This document shows positions 35,028 to 42,358 of a DNA stretch of 64,000 bases, one piece after another. The translations under genes were made by a program, and so were the position numbers. Each line of letters starts with the position of its first letter. Position 1 is the stretch's first letter. Under the pieces are notes generated by a model, which searched no databases, had not been told where the DNA came from, and worked only from the letters and a program-made list of their open reading frames with translations. Source of the DNA: Bacillota bacterium (lineage in GTDB: Bacteria > Bacillota > Clostridia > Tissierellales > Sedimentibacteraceae). The stretch spans positions 69,282 to 133,281 of the forward strand of contig JAEXUD010000066.1 in assembly GCA_023453025.1 (NCBI GenBank), in the 5' to 3' direction.

Positions 35028-35146
35028 TAATAAATTGATTTTCTGTTTTAATCTGCTGATTTGAGAAAATAAATATTTATATCATTCCTATTCTATCCAT
35101 AATTCAATAAATATTTTTATACACTTTATTTATAGTTTTTATTTAT

Positions 35147-35199
35147 TGGCAGACAAAACGTCCCCTTGCCACGCCCTTGCCATGTCCCCTGGCCATGCA
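35147..35199. repeat. Short GGGACG-type repeat, copy 2
   Basis: Reads GGCAGACAAAACGTCCCCTT then GCCACG and two further GCC(A)TG blocks. Similar to the reverse complement of 31861-31903, so the two copies face each other across the AviRa-like, dehydrogenase and DUF434 genes. Confidence 0.4.
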
Positions 35200-35218
35200 A
35201 GCTATAAAGCAATTTACT

Positions 35219-36253
35219 TTAAAATTTCTTTGACAGGATTCTGCCATCAATTTGTTGCAAGTTAGCACAACCTGTCAGTATCATAGATGCATAAAGCTCT
35301 TCAGTATATTTATTTATTAAAAATTCTACTCCTTCAGCATTGCCGCCATAGCCGGCCACTATTAACGGTCGTCCGATCAGGACACCATCTGCTCCCAAAG
35401 CCAGCATTTTAAGTACATCTGTACCTGAACGAATCCCGCCGTCAACCAATATAGTAACTCTGCCCTTTAATTCTTTTGCTATATCTGGCAAGACATCTGC
35501 AGTACCGCAAGTATGGTCGAGAACACGCCCTCCATGATTTGAGACAACAATGCAATCTGCGCCGGCTTCAGCACACTTTACGGCATCCTGAACAGTCATT
35601 ATCCCTTTAACAATAAACGGTAGTTTGGTAGACTGTGATAGTTCCATAAGTTGTCTCACAGTTTTAGGTCCAACGGGTTGTCCTTTAAGTTTCATTGTAA
35701 TTAAACCTGCGCCGTCTACATCCAGCCCTACGGCAACCGCTCCATTTTGCTGCGCTTTATCAAATGCTTCCAATATGCCGTCATGATTAAGGCGCGGTTT
35801 AATTATAACTACTCCGCGACCGCTTCTGTTCATTGCCTGAAGCCATTGAGAATACATTTCTTCATCCACAGGGTCACCAGCCCAGGCTAAACTTCCGGCA
35901 GAATGGCTCCCTGACATGATTGCTTCAGCAGCTTCATTTTCTGATAATCCGCCACCTGTGTTTATTTGATAATTAACCATTGGTGCGGCCATAATTGGAG
36001 TTTTTAAATGTTGACCAAAAATTGATATTGTAGTATCCGGGGATATTGCTCCATGTATGGCTGACAAATTTAATTTTACAGCTGATAAAGCCCTTACATT
36101 CTCCATAAATGATGATCCTGTTCCTGTTCCGCCAACACCGGGAACTTCACCTGCACAAGCACGTCCGTCACATACAGGGCATACTCTGCAGTATCCATTT
36201 AACTTCTTTTTTGCATTTGATTTTAATGTTTGTAAATTTAGAGCTTCTTTCAT
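35219..36253 (-). CDS. FMN-dependent alpha-hydroxy-acid oxidase/dehydrogenase-like protein
   Basis: About 344 residues, TIM-barrel of the lactate oxidase/glycolate oxidase type. Motifs: PIMAAPMVNYQ, DVDGAGLITMKLKG, LPFIVKGIMTVQDAVKCAEA with the FMN-binding Lys, the catalytic VVSNHGGRVLDHT (His and Arg) and ILVDGGIRSGTDVLKMLALG, then GRPLIVAGYGG. The N-terminus has a Cys cluster YCRVCPVCDGRACAGEVPG, typical of anaerobe members and absent from lactate oxidase; it might hold a metal or Fe-S centre. Start at 36253 uses AAAGGGTG at long spacing; an ATG at 36274 is an alternative. A palindrome at 36289-36306 links it to the XRE regulator. Confidence 0.88.
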   Translation of the reverse strand: MKEALNLQTLKSNAKKKLNGYCRVCPVCDGRACAGEVPGVGGTGTGSSFMENVRALSAVKLNLSAIHGAISPDTTISIFGQHLKTPIMAAPMVNYQINTGGGLSENEAAEAIMSGSHSAGSLAWAGDPVDEEMYSQWLQAMNRSGRGVVIIKPRLNHDGILEAFDKAQQNGAVAVGLDVDGAGLITMKLKGQPVGPKTVRQLMELSQSTKLPFIVKGIMTVQDAVKCAEAGADCIVVSNHGGRVLDHTCGTADVLPDIAKELKGRVTILVDGGIRSGTDVLKMLALGADGVLIGRPLIVAGYGGNAEGVEFLINKYTEELYASMILTGCANLQQIDGRILSKKF

Positions 36254-36288
36254 TCTATACCAGCACCCTTTCATATTTTATTCAGTTT

Positions 36289-36306
36289 CGTATACTATAG
36301 TATACG
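36289..36306. promoter_or_regulatory. Palindromic operator CGTATACTATAGTATACG
   Basis: Perfect 18-bp palindrome, just upstream of the FMN oxidase gene. A related sequence sharing ACTATAGTATACG sits upstream of the XRE-cupin regulator at 37011-37028, so that regulator probably binds both. Confidence 0.65.
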
Positions 36307-36441
36307 ATATGAGTATAACATTTCACTCCAAAAATAGCAAGACCTATTTTTTGTTGAAGTATATAAAATCACACCAAGCAGTGGCATGCCATCTGACTAC
36401 AGATGATATTAAATATTTCCTTTAAAAATGATGTCTCGATT

Positions 36442-36990
36442 TTACGCCCCATGAGAATCTATTATAAGGTAATAGTGGCATTCTGTATCTCCTATATTTT
36501 CAAATTGATGCTTATTATTTGCTTGAAAAAAAATAGAATCTCCGGCTTCTAAATAAAACTTTTGATCTCCAATAAGCGCTAATAACTTACCTTTACTTAT
36601 TGTTATATATTCTTTTACACCATTCCTGTGAGCAGGAAAATCAGGTGATTTTGCTCCTTTAGGAATAATATTCTTAATAAATTCAATTCCTTCTGTTTCC
36701 AATTGGGGTGAAATCAAAATCCTTTGAAAACCTGTCAGCTCATCTTGATAGGTAATTCTTTCATCTTTTTTTATAATAACAATTTCTTGATTCTTTGGTT
36801 CGTCAAGTAATGAAGATAAAGTAGTACCAAGAGCCTCAGCAATTTGAGCAGCTACTTGCAATGTTGGGTTTTTTTCTTCGCGTTCAATCTTTGAAATCAT
36901 TGACTTACTTACTCCGCTTAAATCTGATAGTTTTTGTAAAGAAATCTCTTTTTTATTTCTTATCTCTTTGATTTTCGTAGAAAAATTCAT
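36442..36990 (-). CDS. XRE-family regulator with C-terminal cupin domain
   Basis: 182 residues. Helix-turn-helix at about 5-60 (EISLQKLSDLSGVSKSMISK, then IEREEKNPTLQVAAQIAEAL), linker, then a cupin from about 100 to 180 (SPDFPAHRNGVKEYITISKG, then LEAGDSIFFQANNKHQFENI). Such proteins sense a small ligand through the cupin and often regulate neighbouring catabolic genes. The start at 36990 follows AAAAGGAG. The operator-like sequence in its leader and in front of the FMN oxidase suggests control of both. Confidence 0.93.
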   Translation of the reverse strand: MNFSTKIKEIRNKKEISLQKLSDLSGVSKSMISKIEREEKNPTLQVAAQIAEALGTTLSSLLDEPKNQEIVIIKKDERITYQDELTGFQRILISPQLETEGIEFIKNIIPKGAKSPDFPAHRNGVKEYITISKGKLLALIGDQKFYLEAGDSIFFQANNKHQFENIGDTECHYYLIIDSHGA

Positions 36991-37010
36991 ATTTTCTCCT
37001 TTTCTATACA

Positions 37011-37028
37011 TACGCACTATAGTATACG
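37011..37028. promoter_or_regulatory. Operator-like sequence upstream of the XRE-cupin gene
   Basis: TACGCACTATAGTATACG: the right half is identical to the palindrome at 36289-36306, the left half is degenerate. AT-rich variants (ATATACTATAATATAT near 37061 and TATATACTATAAG near 37137) follow further upstream. Confidence 0.5.
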
Positions 37029-37158
37029 TTATTTTTTCAAGCATCATTTATTTACACAAAATATATACTATAATATATAATATATATTCGGATATATCAA
37101 TCTTTTTTAGGAAGTAATTTATAATTTTGTTATGCTATATACTATAAGTTATCATTAT

Positions 37159-37599
37159 TCACTCATCACACAAATGTATCTCCATAGCTTCAAATATATC
37201 TCCATTTATACTGATTATTTCATCAATGGCAATCACTGTGCCATCATTCATTACAACAACTCGTTCATATTCATCTATCTTTTTAACCGAACTTATAGCA
37301 GTAACATATTCACCACCGTTCTTTCTTACATCCGGTTTAAAATATGTTATTGAAATTTCAGGCTGTTCTTTAATACTATCTGATACAATTTGCATCCTAT
37401 GACTCAATTCATCTTTTATGCTTTCATCCAATTCTACTCTTTCATCAGTCAGTCTTGCGGTTTCTTTAACGGCAGCACCATGACCTGTCAGAGCTGCGAA
37501 AGGTGAAAACTGAGCTGCACGTTCGATTGCTGACATATGCGGATGTGTCGCAGAGACATGGTGTGGAAGATTAATAATGTCATCATATTTTTCTGTCAT
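37159..37599 (-). CDS. YolD-like protein
   Basis: 146 residues. The N-terminus DDIINLPHHVSATHPHMSA then ERAAQFSPFAALTGHG is the YolD signature seen next to Y-family polymerases; the C-terminus (KIDEYERVVVMNDGTVIAID) is the YolD beta-rich core. The gene overlaps the end of the polymerase by 4 bp, so the two are co-translated. YolD proteins are thought to assist or regulate the UvrX/UmuC-type polymerase. Confidence 0.9.
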   Translation of the reverse strand: MTEKYDDIINLPHHVSATHPHMSAIERAAQFSPFAALTGHGAAVKETARLTDERVELDESIKDELSHRMQIVSDSIKEQPEISITYFKPDVRKNGGEYVTAISSVKKIDEYERVVVMNDGTVIAIDEIISINGDIFEAMEIHLCDE

Positions 37600-39119
37600 T
37601 CTTTATGCCCTCCAATCTGCTTGTTCCTTTCCAATGTTGTAGCCCCTTCTTCGAGATTCATACCCTTCAGTATAGCATTTTTCCCATATTTCTTTTTTAT
37701 CTCAAGCATTGCCTGCTGTACCTTTTTTTCTCGTTCAAGCTCTGCTTCCTCTTCCTCTTTTTTGACCTGCTCAACAGCATAATCAGTAAAGAGATCAAGC
37801 TGTTCAATGCTGTATTCCTTTTTAACAGTTGATTCATCAACAACATGATTTGCTGTAATGTTAACTCTCCTGACCAGTAAGTTTTCATCAACAATGCGTT
37901 CAAAGAGCTCCATGACTGCATTTATAATCAGCTTTGTGGAAGAAGTCTGTCTGCCGAGATTTACTGTACCATGGGCAGACTTTGGGACAGAACGGCCATA
38001 ATGATCTGTTGTAATTGGTCCATTATATGATTTCTTTATTTCTGGCTTTGTCAGATTTTCAATATCATATCCAACTGTCAGAACGAGCTGGTCGGTTACA
38101 AGTCTTTTATCAACCAAATCAAGCACCAGCAAATCGGTCATTTCCCTAGCAATCAGTTTTGCGTTATCAAATGGATAAGCACATTGAAGCACCTGCCCGG
38201 AGCCGATACTGTTTGTACTTGGTTTGTACGCTTTGACATCAGCAATTGTGCATGGCTCCCAGCCCCACGCATGATCTATCAACAGTTCAGCATTGACACC
38301 GAACAGCTTATACAATAAATCTTCATTAAAGTAATCTGCAGGCTTGCCCACAGAGCATTTTGCTATATCTCCCATAGTGAAGAGACCTATACCATTCAGC
38401 TTTTTTGCATACCCTTTTCCAATACGCCAAAAGTCTGTTAAAGGTCTATGTTCCCACAAAAATTGTCGGTAGCTCATTTCATCCAGCTCAGCAATTCTAA
38501 CACCATTTTGGTCTGCCGGTACATGTTTTGCACGAATATCCATAGCAACTTTACACAAGTACAGGTTTGTTCCGATTCCTCCTGATGCAGTTATACCTGT
38601 CGTGTTAAGCACATCAAGAATCATTTTCGTGGCAAGTTCACGGGCAGAAAGCTTATAGGTTTTCAAATAATCAGTTACATCCATAAATACCTCATCTATA
38701 GAATAAACATGAATGTCTTCGGGTGCAATATATTTTAAATAAATATTGTAAATACGAGTGCTGTACTCTATATAATATGCCATTCTCGGTGTGGCAATGA
38801 TATAGTCTACTGACATATCCGGAGAGCATTTAAGTTCATTATCGCTATAGGAAGAGCCGGAAAAAGCTCTGCCCGGTGCATTTAAAAGACGCTTTGCATT
38901 TACTTCCCTTACCTTTTGCACAACCTCAAACAACCTCGCTCTGCCAGGAATACCATATGCTTTAAGAGGAGGAGATACGGCCAGACAAATAGTTTTTTCA
39001 GTACGGCTTGCGTCAGCTACAACAAGGTTAGTGTCCAACGGATCAAGTCCTCGTTCCATACACTCTACCGAGGCATAAAACGATTTTAAATCAATTGCGA
39101 TATAGGTTCTGTTCTTCAT
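37596..39119 (-). CDS. Y-family DNA polymerase (UvrX/UmuC-like)
   Basis: 507 residues. Error-prone translesion polymerase. Catalytic palm residues: YIAIDLKSFYASVECMERGL (first Asp), then EDIHVYSIDEVFMDVTDYL (Asp-Glu pair) and TGITASGGIGTNLYLCKVAM. A helix-hairpin-helix follows (FWRIGKGYAKKLNGIGLFTM), then the little-finger domain. Start at 39119 uses GGAG. Probably SOS-regulated: an imperfect LexA-type box lies at 39542-39553, but 420 bp away. Confidence 0.92.
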   Translation of the reverse strand: MKNRTYIAIDLKSFYASVECMERGLDPLDTNLVVADASRTEKTICLAVSPPLKAYGIPGRARLFEVVQKVREVNAKRLLNAPGRAFSGSSYSDNELKCSPDMSVDYIIATPRMAYYIEYSTRIYNIYLKYIAPEDIHVYSIDEVFMDVTDYLKTYKLSARELATKMILDVLNTTGITASGGIGTNLYLCKVAMDIRAKHVPADQNGVRIAELDEMSYRQFLWEHRPLTDFWRIGKGYAKKLNGIGLFTMGDIAKCSVGKPADYFNEDLLYKLFGVNAELLIDHAWGWEPCTIADVKAYKPSTNSIGSGQVLQCAYPFDNAKLIAREMTDLLVLDLVDKRLVTDQLVLTVGYDIENLTKPEIKKSYNGPITTDHYGRSVPKSAHGTVNLGRQTSSTKLIINAVMELFERIVDENLLVRRVNITANHVVDESTVKKEYSIEQLDLFTDYAVEQVKKEEEEAELEREKKVQQAMLEIKKKYGKNAILKGMNLEEGATTLERNKQIGGHKE

Positions 39120-39391
39120 GCTTTTCTCCTGCACCTCCTTTTAAAAAACCCTAATAAAGTTACTGATATCATATCCACATAACAATTATAAATCCTTGCT
39201 CTTAGATTTTTTATATAAAAAAGCAAGGGTAAAAACCGTATATTTTTTGCTTCGATTTTTGCCCCATTTTTGCACCCAAACCACCATATGTTGTGGTTAA
39301 ACCCTAATTTTTGCCTTTAGAACCACGATTCTGCATCAGAATCACGCACTCCGTATGTTTTACGATTTACTTGCCTTGATCCTTCAATCTG

Positions 39392-39416
39392 AACTATTCG
39401 GAATTTCCGAATAGTT
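39392..39416. promoter_or_regulatory. Perfect 25-bp palindrome upstream of the polymerase
   Basis: AACTATTCGGAA and TTCCGAATAGTT around one central base. Its 12-bp arms are far stronger than chance and could be an operator or RNA hairpin; there is no T-run behind it, so it is not a terminator. Confidence 0.5.
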
Positions 39417-39475
39417 GCTGGCCCGGTAAGTTCTCTATACTTTATAGTAATCTTCTTTATATATTTTACCATCAG

Positions 39476-39508
39476 ATACAGTTGTTGCAAAATTTACAAC
39501 AGCTGTAT
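39476..39508. other. Hairpin in the long upstream region of the polymerase
   Basis: ATACAGTTGTTG and CAACAGCTGTAT with a nine-base loop (one mismatch, wobble in RNA). The segment 39135-39600 contains no gene, so a structured leader or remnant of a mobile element is possible. Confidence 0.4.
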
Positions 39509-39541
39509 TAGGTTTTTATCCATATGGACTTTTGCCATATC

Positions 39542-39553
39542 GAATATATGTTC
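39542..39553. promoter_or_regulatory. LexA-like box (imperfect)
   Basis: GAATATATGTTC differs at one position from the Gram-positive SOS box GAAC-N4-GTTC. Adjacent to T-rich sequence. It would fit an SOS-controlled long leader for the Y-family polymerase. Confidence 0.35.
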
Positions 39554-39590
39554 TTTTTTTATTGTACTATAGTTTGTAAAGTTTTGCAAG

Positions 39591-39628
39591 AAAAAAAGGA
39601 TATAAAAGCCTTTCACCCTCATATCCTT
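39591..39628 (-). terminator. Terminator-like hairpin
   Basis: AAGGATAT (39597-39604) and ATATCCTT (39621-39628) pair across a 16-base loop; on the minus strand the stem is followed by TTTTTTTCTTG. It would stop transcription coming from the remnant region to the right. Confidence 0.5.
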
Positions 39629-39715
39629 ATTTTAATATATTTATATTATAATTTAATTGTTTTTGGCGGTGTCCCCCCTTGCAAGTGATACGTCGTCGCA
39701 TTTCTGCCTTATTTC

Positions 39716-40150
39716 CTAAAAAAAACCAAGCTGTAACAACTTATGTATTGTAGAATATAATAATAGCGATACTATACAGGAGTTGTGTTCATACTGAAAA
39801 TATTGTTGTACGGCAGTGCACGGAGACAGGGACGTTATTTCGAAAAAAACGCTGCATATATATTCAAAATGAGGTTGCACTTTTTTAGGGTTTTTCTTCA
39901 TGAACTACATCTTCATTTCATAACAACTTAAATTTCGTTGAAATACTCACATTTTCTAAATGTAAATATATACGTATCAAATTTATATAAATGCAATATC
40001 TCATTAACCAAAATAGTGGGATTGCTTAATACGAAAAATAAAATTACCTTATACAGGGACGCTGAAAAGCTAAATCAATCAGAAGATGTGTTATCCAAAT
40101 ACCTGAATGAAAATGATATTCTCATTTCTTTAAGTATAATAACACATTGA
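39716..40150. repeat. Decayed divergent two-gene module, copy A (shortened)
   Basis: Two head-to-head remnants. The minus-strand part (39901-39716) starts MKKNPKKVQPHFEYI and ends in a segment from CACAACTCCTGTATAG to GTTGTTACAGCTT; the plus-strand part begins near 40028 with CGAAAAATAAAATTACC and reads KNKITLYRDAEKLNQSED, VLSKYLNENDI. The same two remnants, with the same roughly 100-bp spacer (containing TTTCATAACA, TCGTTGAAATA, AATGTAAATATATAC), occur inverted at 53740-54550. About 300 bp present there are missing here. Original function unknown. Confidence 0.65.
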
Positions 40151-40178
40151 TGTAGCCCTTAAACAGACCCGTCCCCCA

Positions 40179-40352
40179 ATGAAAAATGCTCCGCCTGAGC
40201 TTGAATATAGTATATATAAACCTAAATTTGAATTTGTCAAGAATATTGTTGTATCCGATTTAGCAAAGCTTGATGACTGGTCAGACAGAAAACTTGAAAC
40301 CCTTGACAACGCCATTTTTTCCACTGAAAAAACCTATACCTTTCACAGATGA
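40179..40352 (+). pseudogene. Short coding remnant of unknown family
   Basis: 57 codons reading MKNAPPELEYSIYKPKFEF, VKNIVVSDLAKLDDWSDRK and ending TYTFHR. Codon use looks protein-like, but no ribosome site precedes it; the stretch is preceded by GGGACG-type repeat debris (ACCCGTCCCCC). I do not recognise it; it may be a fragment of a lost accessory gene. Confidence 0.35.
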
Positions 40353-40419
40353 GTAAATTGAAACATTTAAAAGCAAGTTGCTAATTGGGCAACAATAAGG
40401 TTTAATCTGGATGACAGAA

Positions 40420-40450
40420 AAAAGATAACAACTTTATTTGCTATCTTTCT
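40420..40450 (-). terminator. Terminator of the AraC-family gene
   Basis: Minus strand: AAAGATA and TATCTTT pair across 14 bases, followed by TTTC. It lies about 35 bp after the stop at 40481. Confidence 0.5.
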
Positions 40451-40480
40451 TAGGGTTATTGATTCTAAACTTTCGGTGAA

Positions 40481-41386
40481 TTACTTTACTGATGTTGGCA
40501 TCCATAATTCCATATAGACACCGTCAGGCGAACTATCATAGTACATTTCTGGAGAATAAACATCCATAGTCAATCCGTGTTTTTCCAGCCAAAGGCCACT
40601 ATATTTAACTGCTTTGTTGATAGCTATGGTTACAAGCTCTTCAAAATTTTCTGCTTCGAAACCACATACAACATATTCTTTGGCAGGAAGTTCCCATTTA
40701 ATATATCTTTTATCTTCTGTACCTTGTGCTACTTCAGCACCTGCAAAGTAAGTAAAATAACCTTCTGGCGCATCGCCTAAATAGGCAACTCCCAGTTCAC
40801 GCCCTTCCTTTATGCGAGGAATAGATTGTTTTTCTTGATGGAATTTTTCCCAGACCTGACCAGGCATATCCACACCTGTAGCTTCACCAAGTGGTATTTG
40901 TCCATCAATAGGAATAATTCCTGTCACACCCATAAATATGATTGGTTGTAGAATTGTTCTGCGATTGAACTCTAAAACAAGTCCATCACTTATAAGGGGA
41001 ACACCTTCATCAATCATTGTGTAATTTAGCAATAAATCAGGTTTATCAAACTGATTGAGCATTACAGGATGCTCGCGATATTCTTCTGGTGTCATCTTAT
41101 AAGCTTCCTTGAATGCTCTCGTAAATGTTTCGTGACTTCCAAAACCGCAGTCCAAGGCAACATCTAAAATGCGGCGCTGTTTATCAGCTAGAGACTTACT
41201 AGCATATGCTAATCGGCGCAGTTTAATATATTCTCTTACTGGTTTTTTAACAAGACGAGAGAATAATCTTTGATAATAAAAAAGAGATAAGGATGATTCT
41301 TTTGCAAGTTGTTCAATATCAATTTTTTCACTGATATTTTCCTCAATAAAATTTAATGTTTTTTGTATGGCTTCCCATGCGTGCAT
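40481..41386 (-). CDS. AraC-family regulator with GyrI-like effector domain
   Basis: 301 residues. N-terminal AraC DNA-binding domain at about 1-105 with two helix-turn-helix units (KIDIEQLAKESSLSLFYYQR and ILDVALDCGFGSHETFTRAF, then KEAYKMTPEEYR). Residues 125-300 form a GyrI/BmrR-type small-molecule-binding domain (YIKWELPAKEYVVCGFEAEN and a final VYMELWMPT). This Rob/SoxS-GyrI arrangement usually senses drugs or other amphipathic ligands. ATG at 41386 is optimally placed after AGGAGGT; a GTG three codons earlier overlaps the ribosome site. Confidence 0.93.
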   Translation of the reverse strand: MHAWEAIQKTLNFIEENISEKIDIEQLAKESSLSLFYYQRLFSRLVKKPVREYIKLRRLAYASKSLADKQRRILDVALDCGFGSHETFTRAFKEAYKMTPEEYREHPVMLNQFDKPDLLLNYTMIDEGVPLISDGLVLEFNRRTILQPIIFMGVTGIIPIDGQIPLGEATGVDMPGQVWEKFHQEKQSIPRIKEGRELGVAYLGDAPEGYFTYFAGAEVAQGTEDKRYIKWELPAKEYVVCGFEAENFEELVTIAINKAVKYSGLWLEKHGLTMDVYSPEMYYDSSPDGVYMELWMPTSVK

Positions 41387-41677
41387 GATATGCACCTCCT
41401 TTTATGATAGCATATCACTTCTATAGTTTATCCGCTTGACCTACTCTGCCCTTATTAAAAAATACTTACCCTTACTCAAAACCAGTTCAATCATTTTCTA
41501 AATAATGTATAACGCCTTCCCGGGATATACTTTTTGTTTGCATATTTTTTCTCTATCAGCAACACTGTTCCACATGCCTTGAGTAGACAAAAATGATGTC
41601 GTGGCGAGTTGGTGTTTTCCTTGGCGGCAGGGTATCTTCTCAATATAAACCAACTGTGAAGAGTAATATTTTTTTCT

Positions 41678-42082
41678 TCATCCATTTGGGAGTTCTTCAA
41701 ACTTTGGTACTTTCTCTAAGTCATTATCCCAGCTTGCTTTGTTTGCATAATAGATGTGCCCTTGCGGTTTAATGTTTATGTCACTATCAATACATCCTGC
41801 TGGAACAACAAGTAGTTTCCCATCAAATTGAATATTTGGCAGAGCTGATCCACAATTAATGCAAAAGCTTTTTATGTGTCCTTCTGAACGTAAGTTAAAG
41901 GTTTTAGCTTTATCTTCACCAGACAGCCATCTCAACTCTGCTGTAGAAGAAAATAGATTAGCTGCATGGGCTGAGCCTGTATCCTTACGGCATCGTTCAC
42001 AATGACAAAGAAAAAAATTTTCAAAATCCCCTTCTATCTCAAAAGTAACTTCACCACAAAGACACGATCCTGTATACTTCAT
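41678..42082 (-). CDS. GFA/CENP-V family zinc protein
   Basis: 134 residues with the complete cysteine set of the GFA fold: GSCLCGEVTFEI, FLCHCERCRKDTGSAHA and FCINCGSALP, which bind zinc. Called glutathione-dependent formaldehyde-activating in databases, but most members have no proven role. AAGGGAG precedes the ATG. Behind it (41480-41677) is an AT-rich stretch in which I see no reliable gene. Confidence 0.9.
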   Translation of the reverse strand: MKYTGSCLCGEVTFEIEGDFENFFLCHCERCRKDTGSAHAANLFSSTAELRWLSGEDKAKTFNLRSEGHIKSFCINCGSALPNIQFDGKLLVVPAGCIDSDINIKPQGHIYYANKASWDNDLEKVPKFEELPNG

Positions 42083-42270
42083 AATTAAATCTCCCTTAAA
42101 TAATTATTTATATTACTTATACCTGCCATGTGAGATTTTAAACATAAAATAAAACTCTAAATCTATTTTTATGCTCATTTCTGAAAATTTCTAATATGAA
42201 ATGATTGAATTTAGTCATAAAAAATGTTATGCTACACAAGGTAAACAAAAAGTGTCATTACTGCATAATA

Positions 42271-42335
42271 ATGAATTTCAAAATTGCAATTGGAAAGATT
42301 ATATATTGAAGAGCTTATTTTTATAAGCTCTTTTA
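42271..42335 (+). promoter_or_regulatory. Putative leader peptide and attenuator hairpin of the ABC-F gene
   Basis: ATG at 42271 opens a 12-codon frame (MNFKIAIGKIIY) ending with TGA at 42307-42309. The stop codon overlaps the foot of a perfect hairpin AAGAGCTTAT / ATAAGCTCTT (42309-42332, loop TTTT) followed by TT. Ribosome stalling on such a leader controls several ABC-F and methylase resistance genes. The leader lacks a strong ribosome site and the U-run is short, so this is a candidate only. Confidence 0.45.
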
Positions 42336-42358
42336 AGGTGATAAAGAAAGGTAATAAT

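Noticed and set aside
41491..41700. Minus-strand frame of 69 codons behind the GFA gene
   Set aside because: No ribosome site, overlaps the GFA end, and no recognisable motif; at most a remnant.
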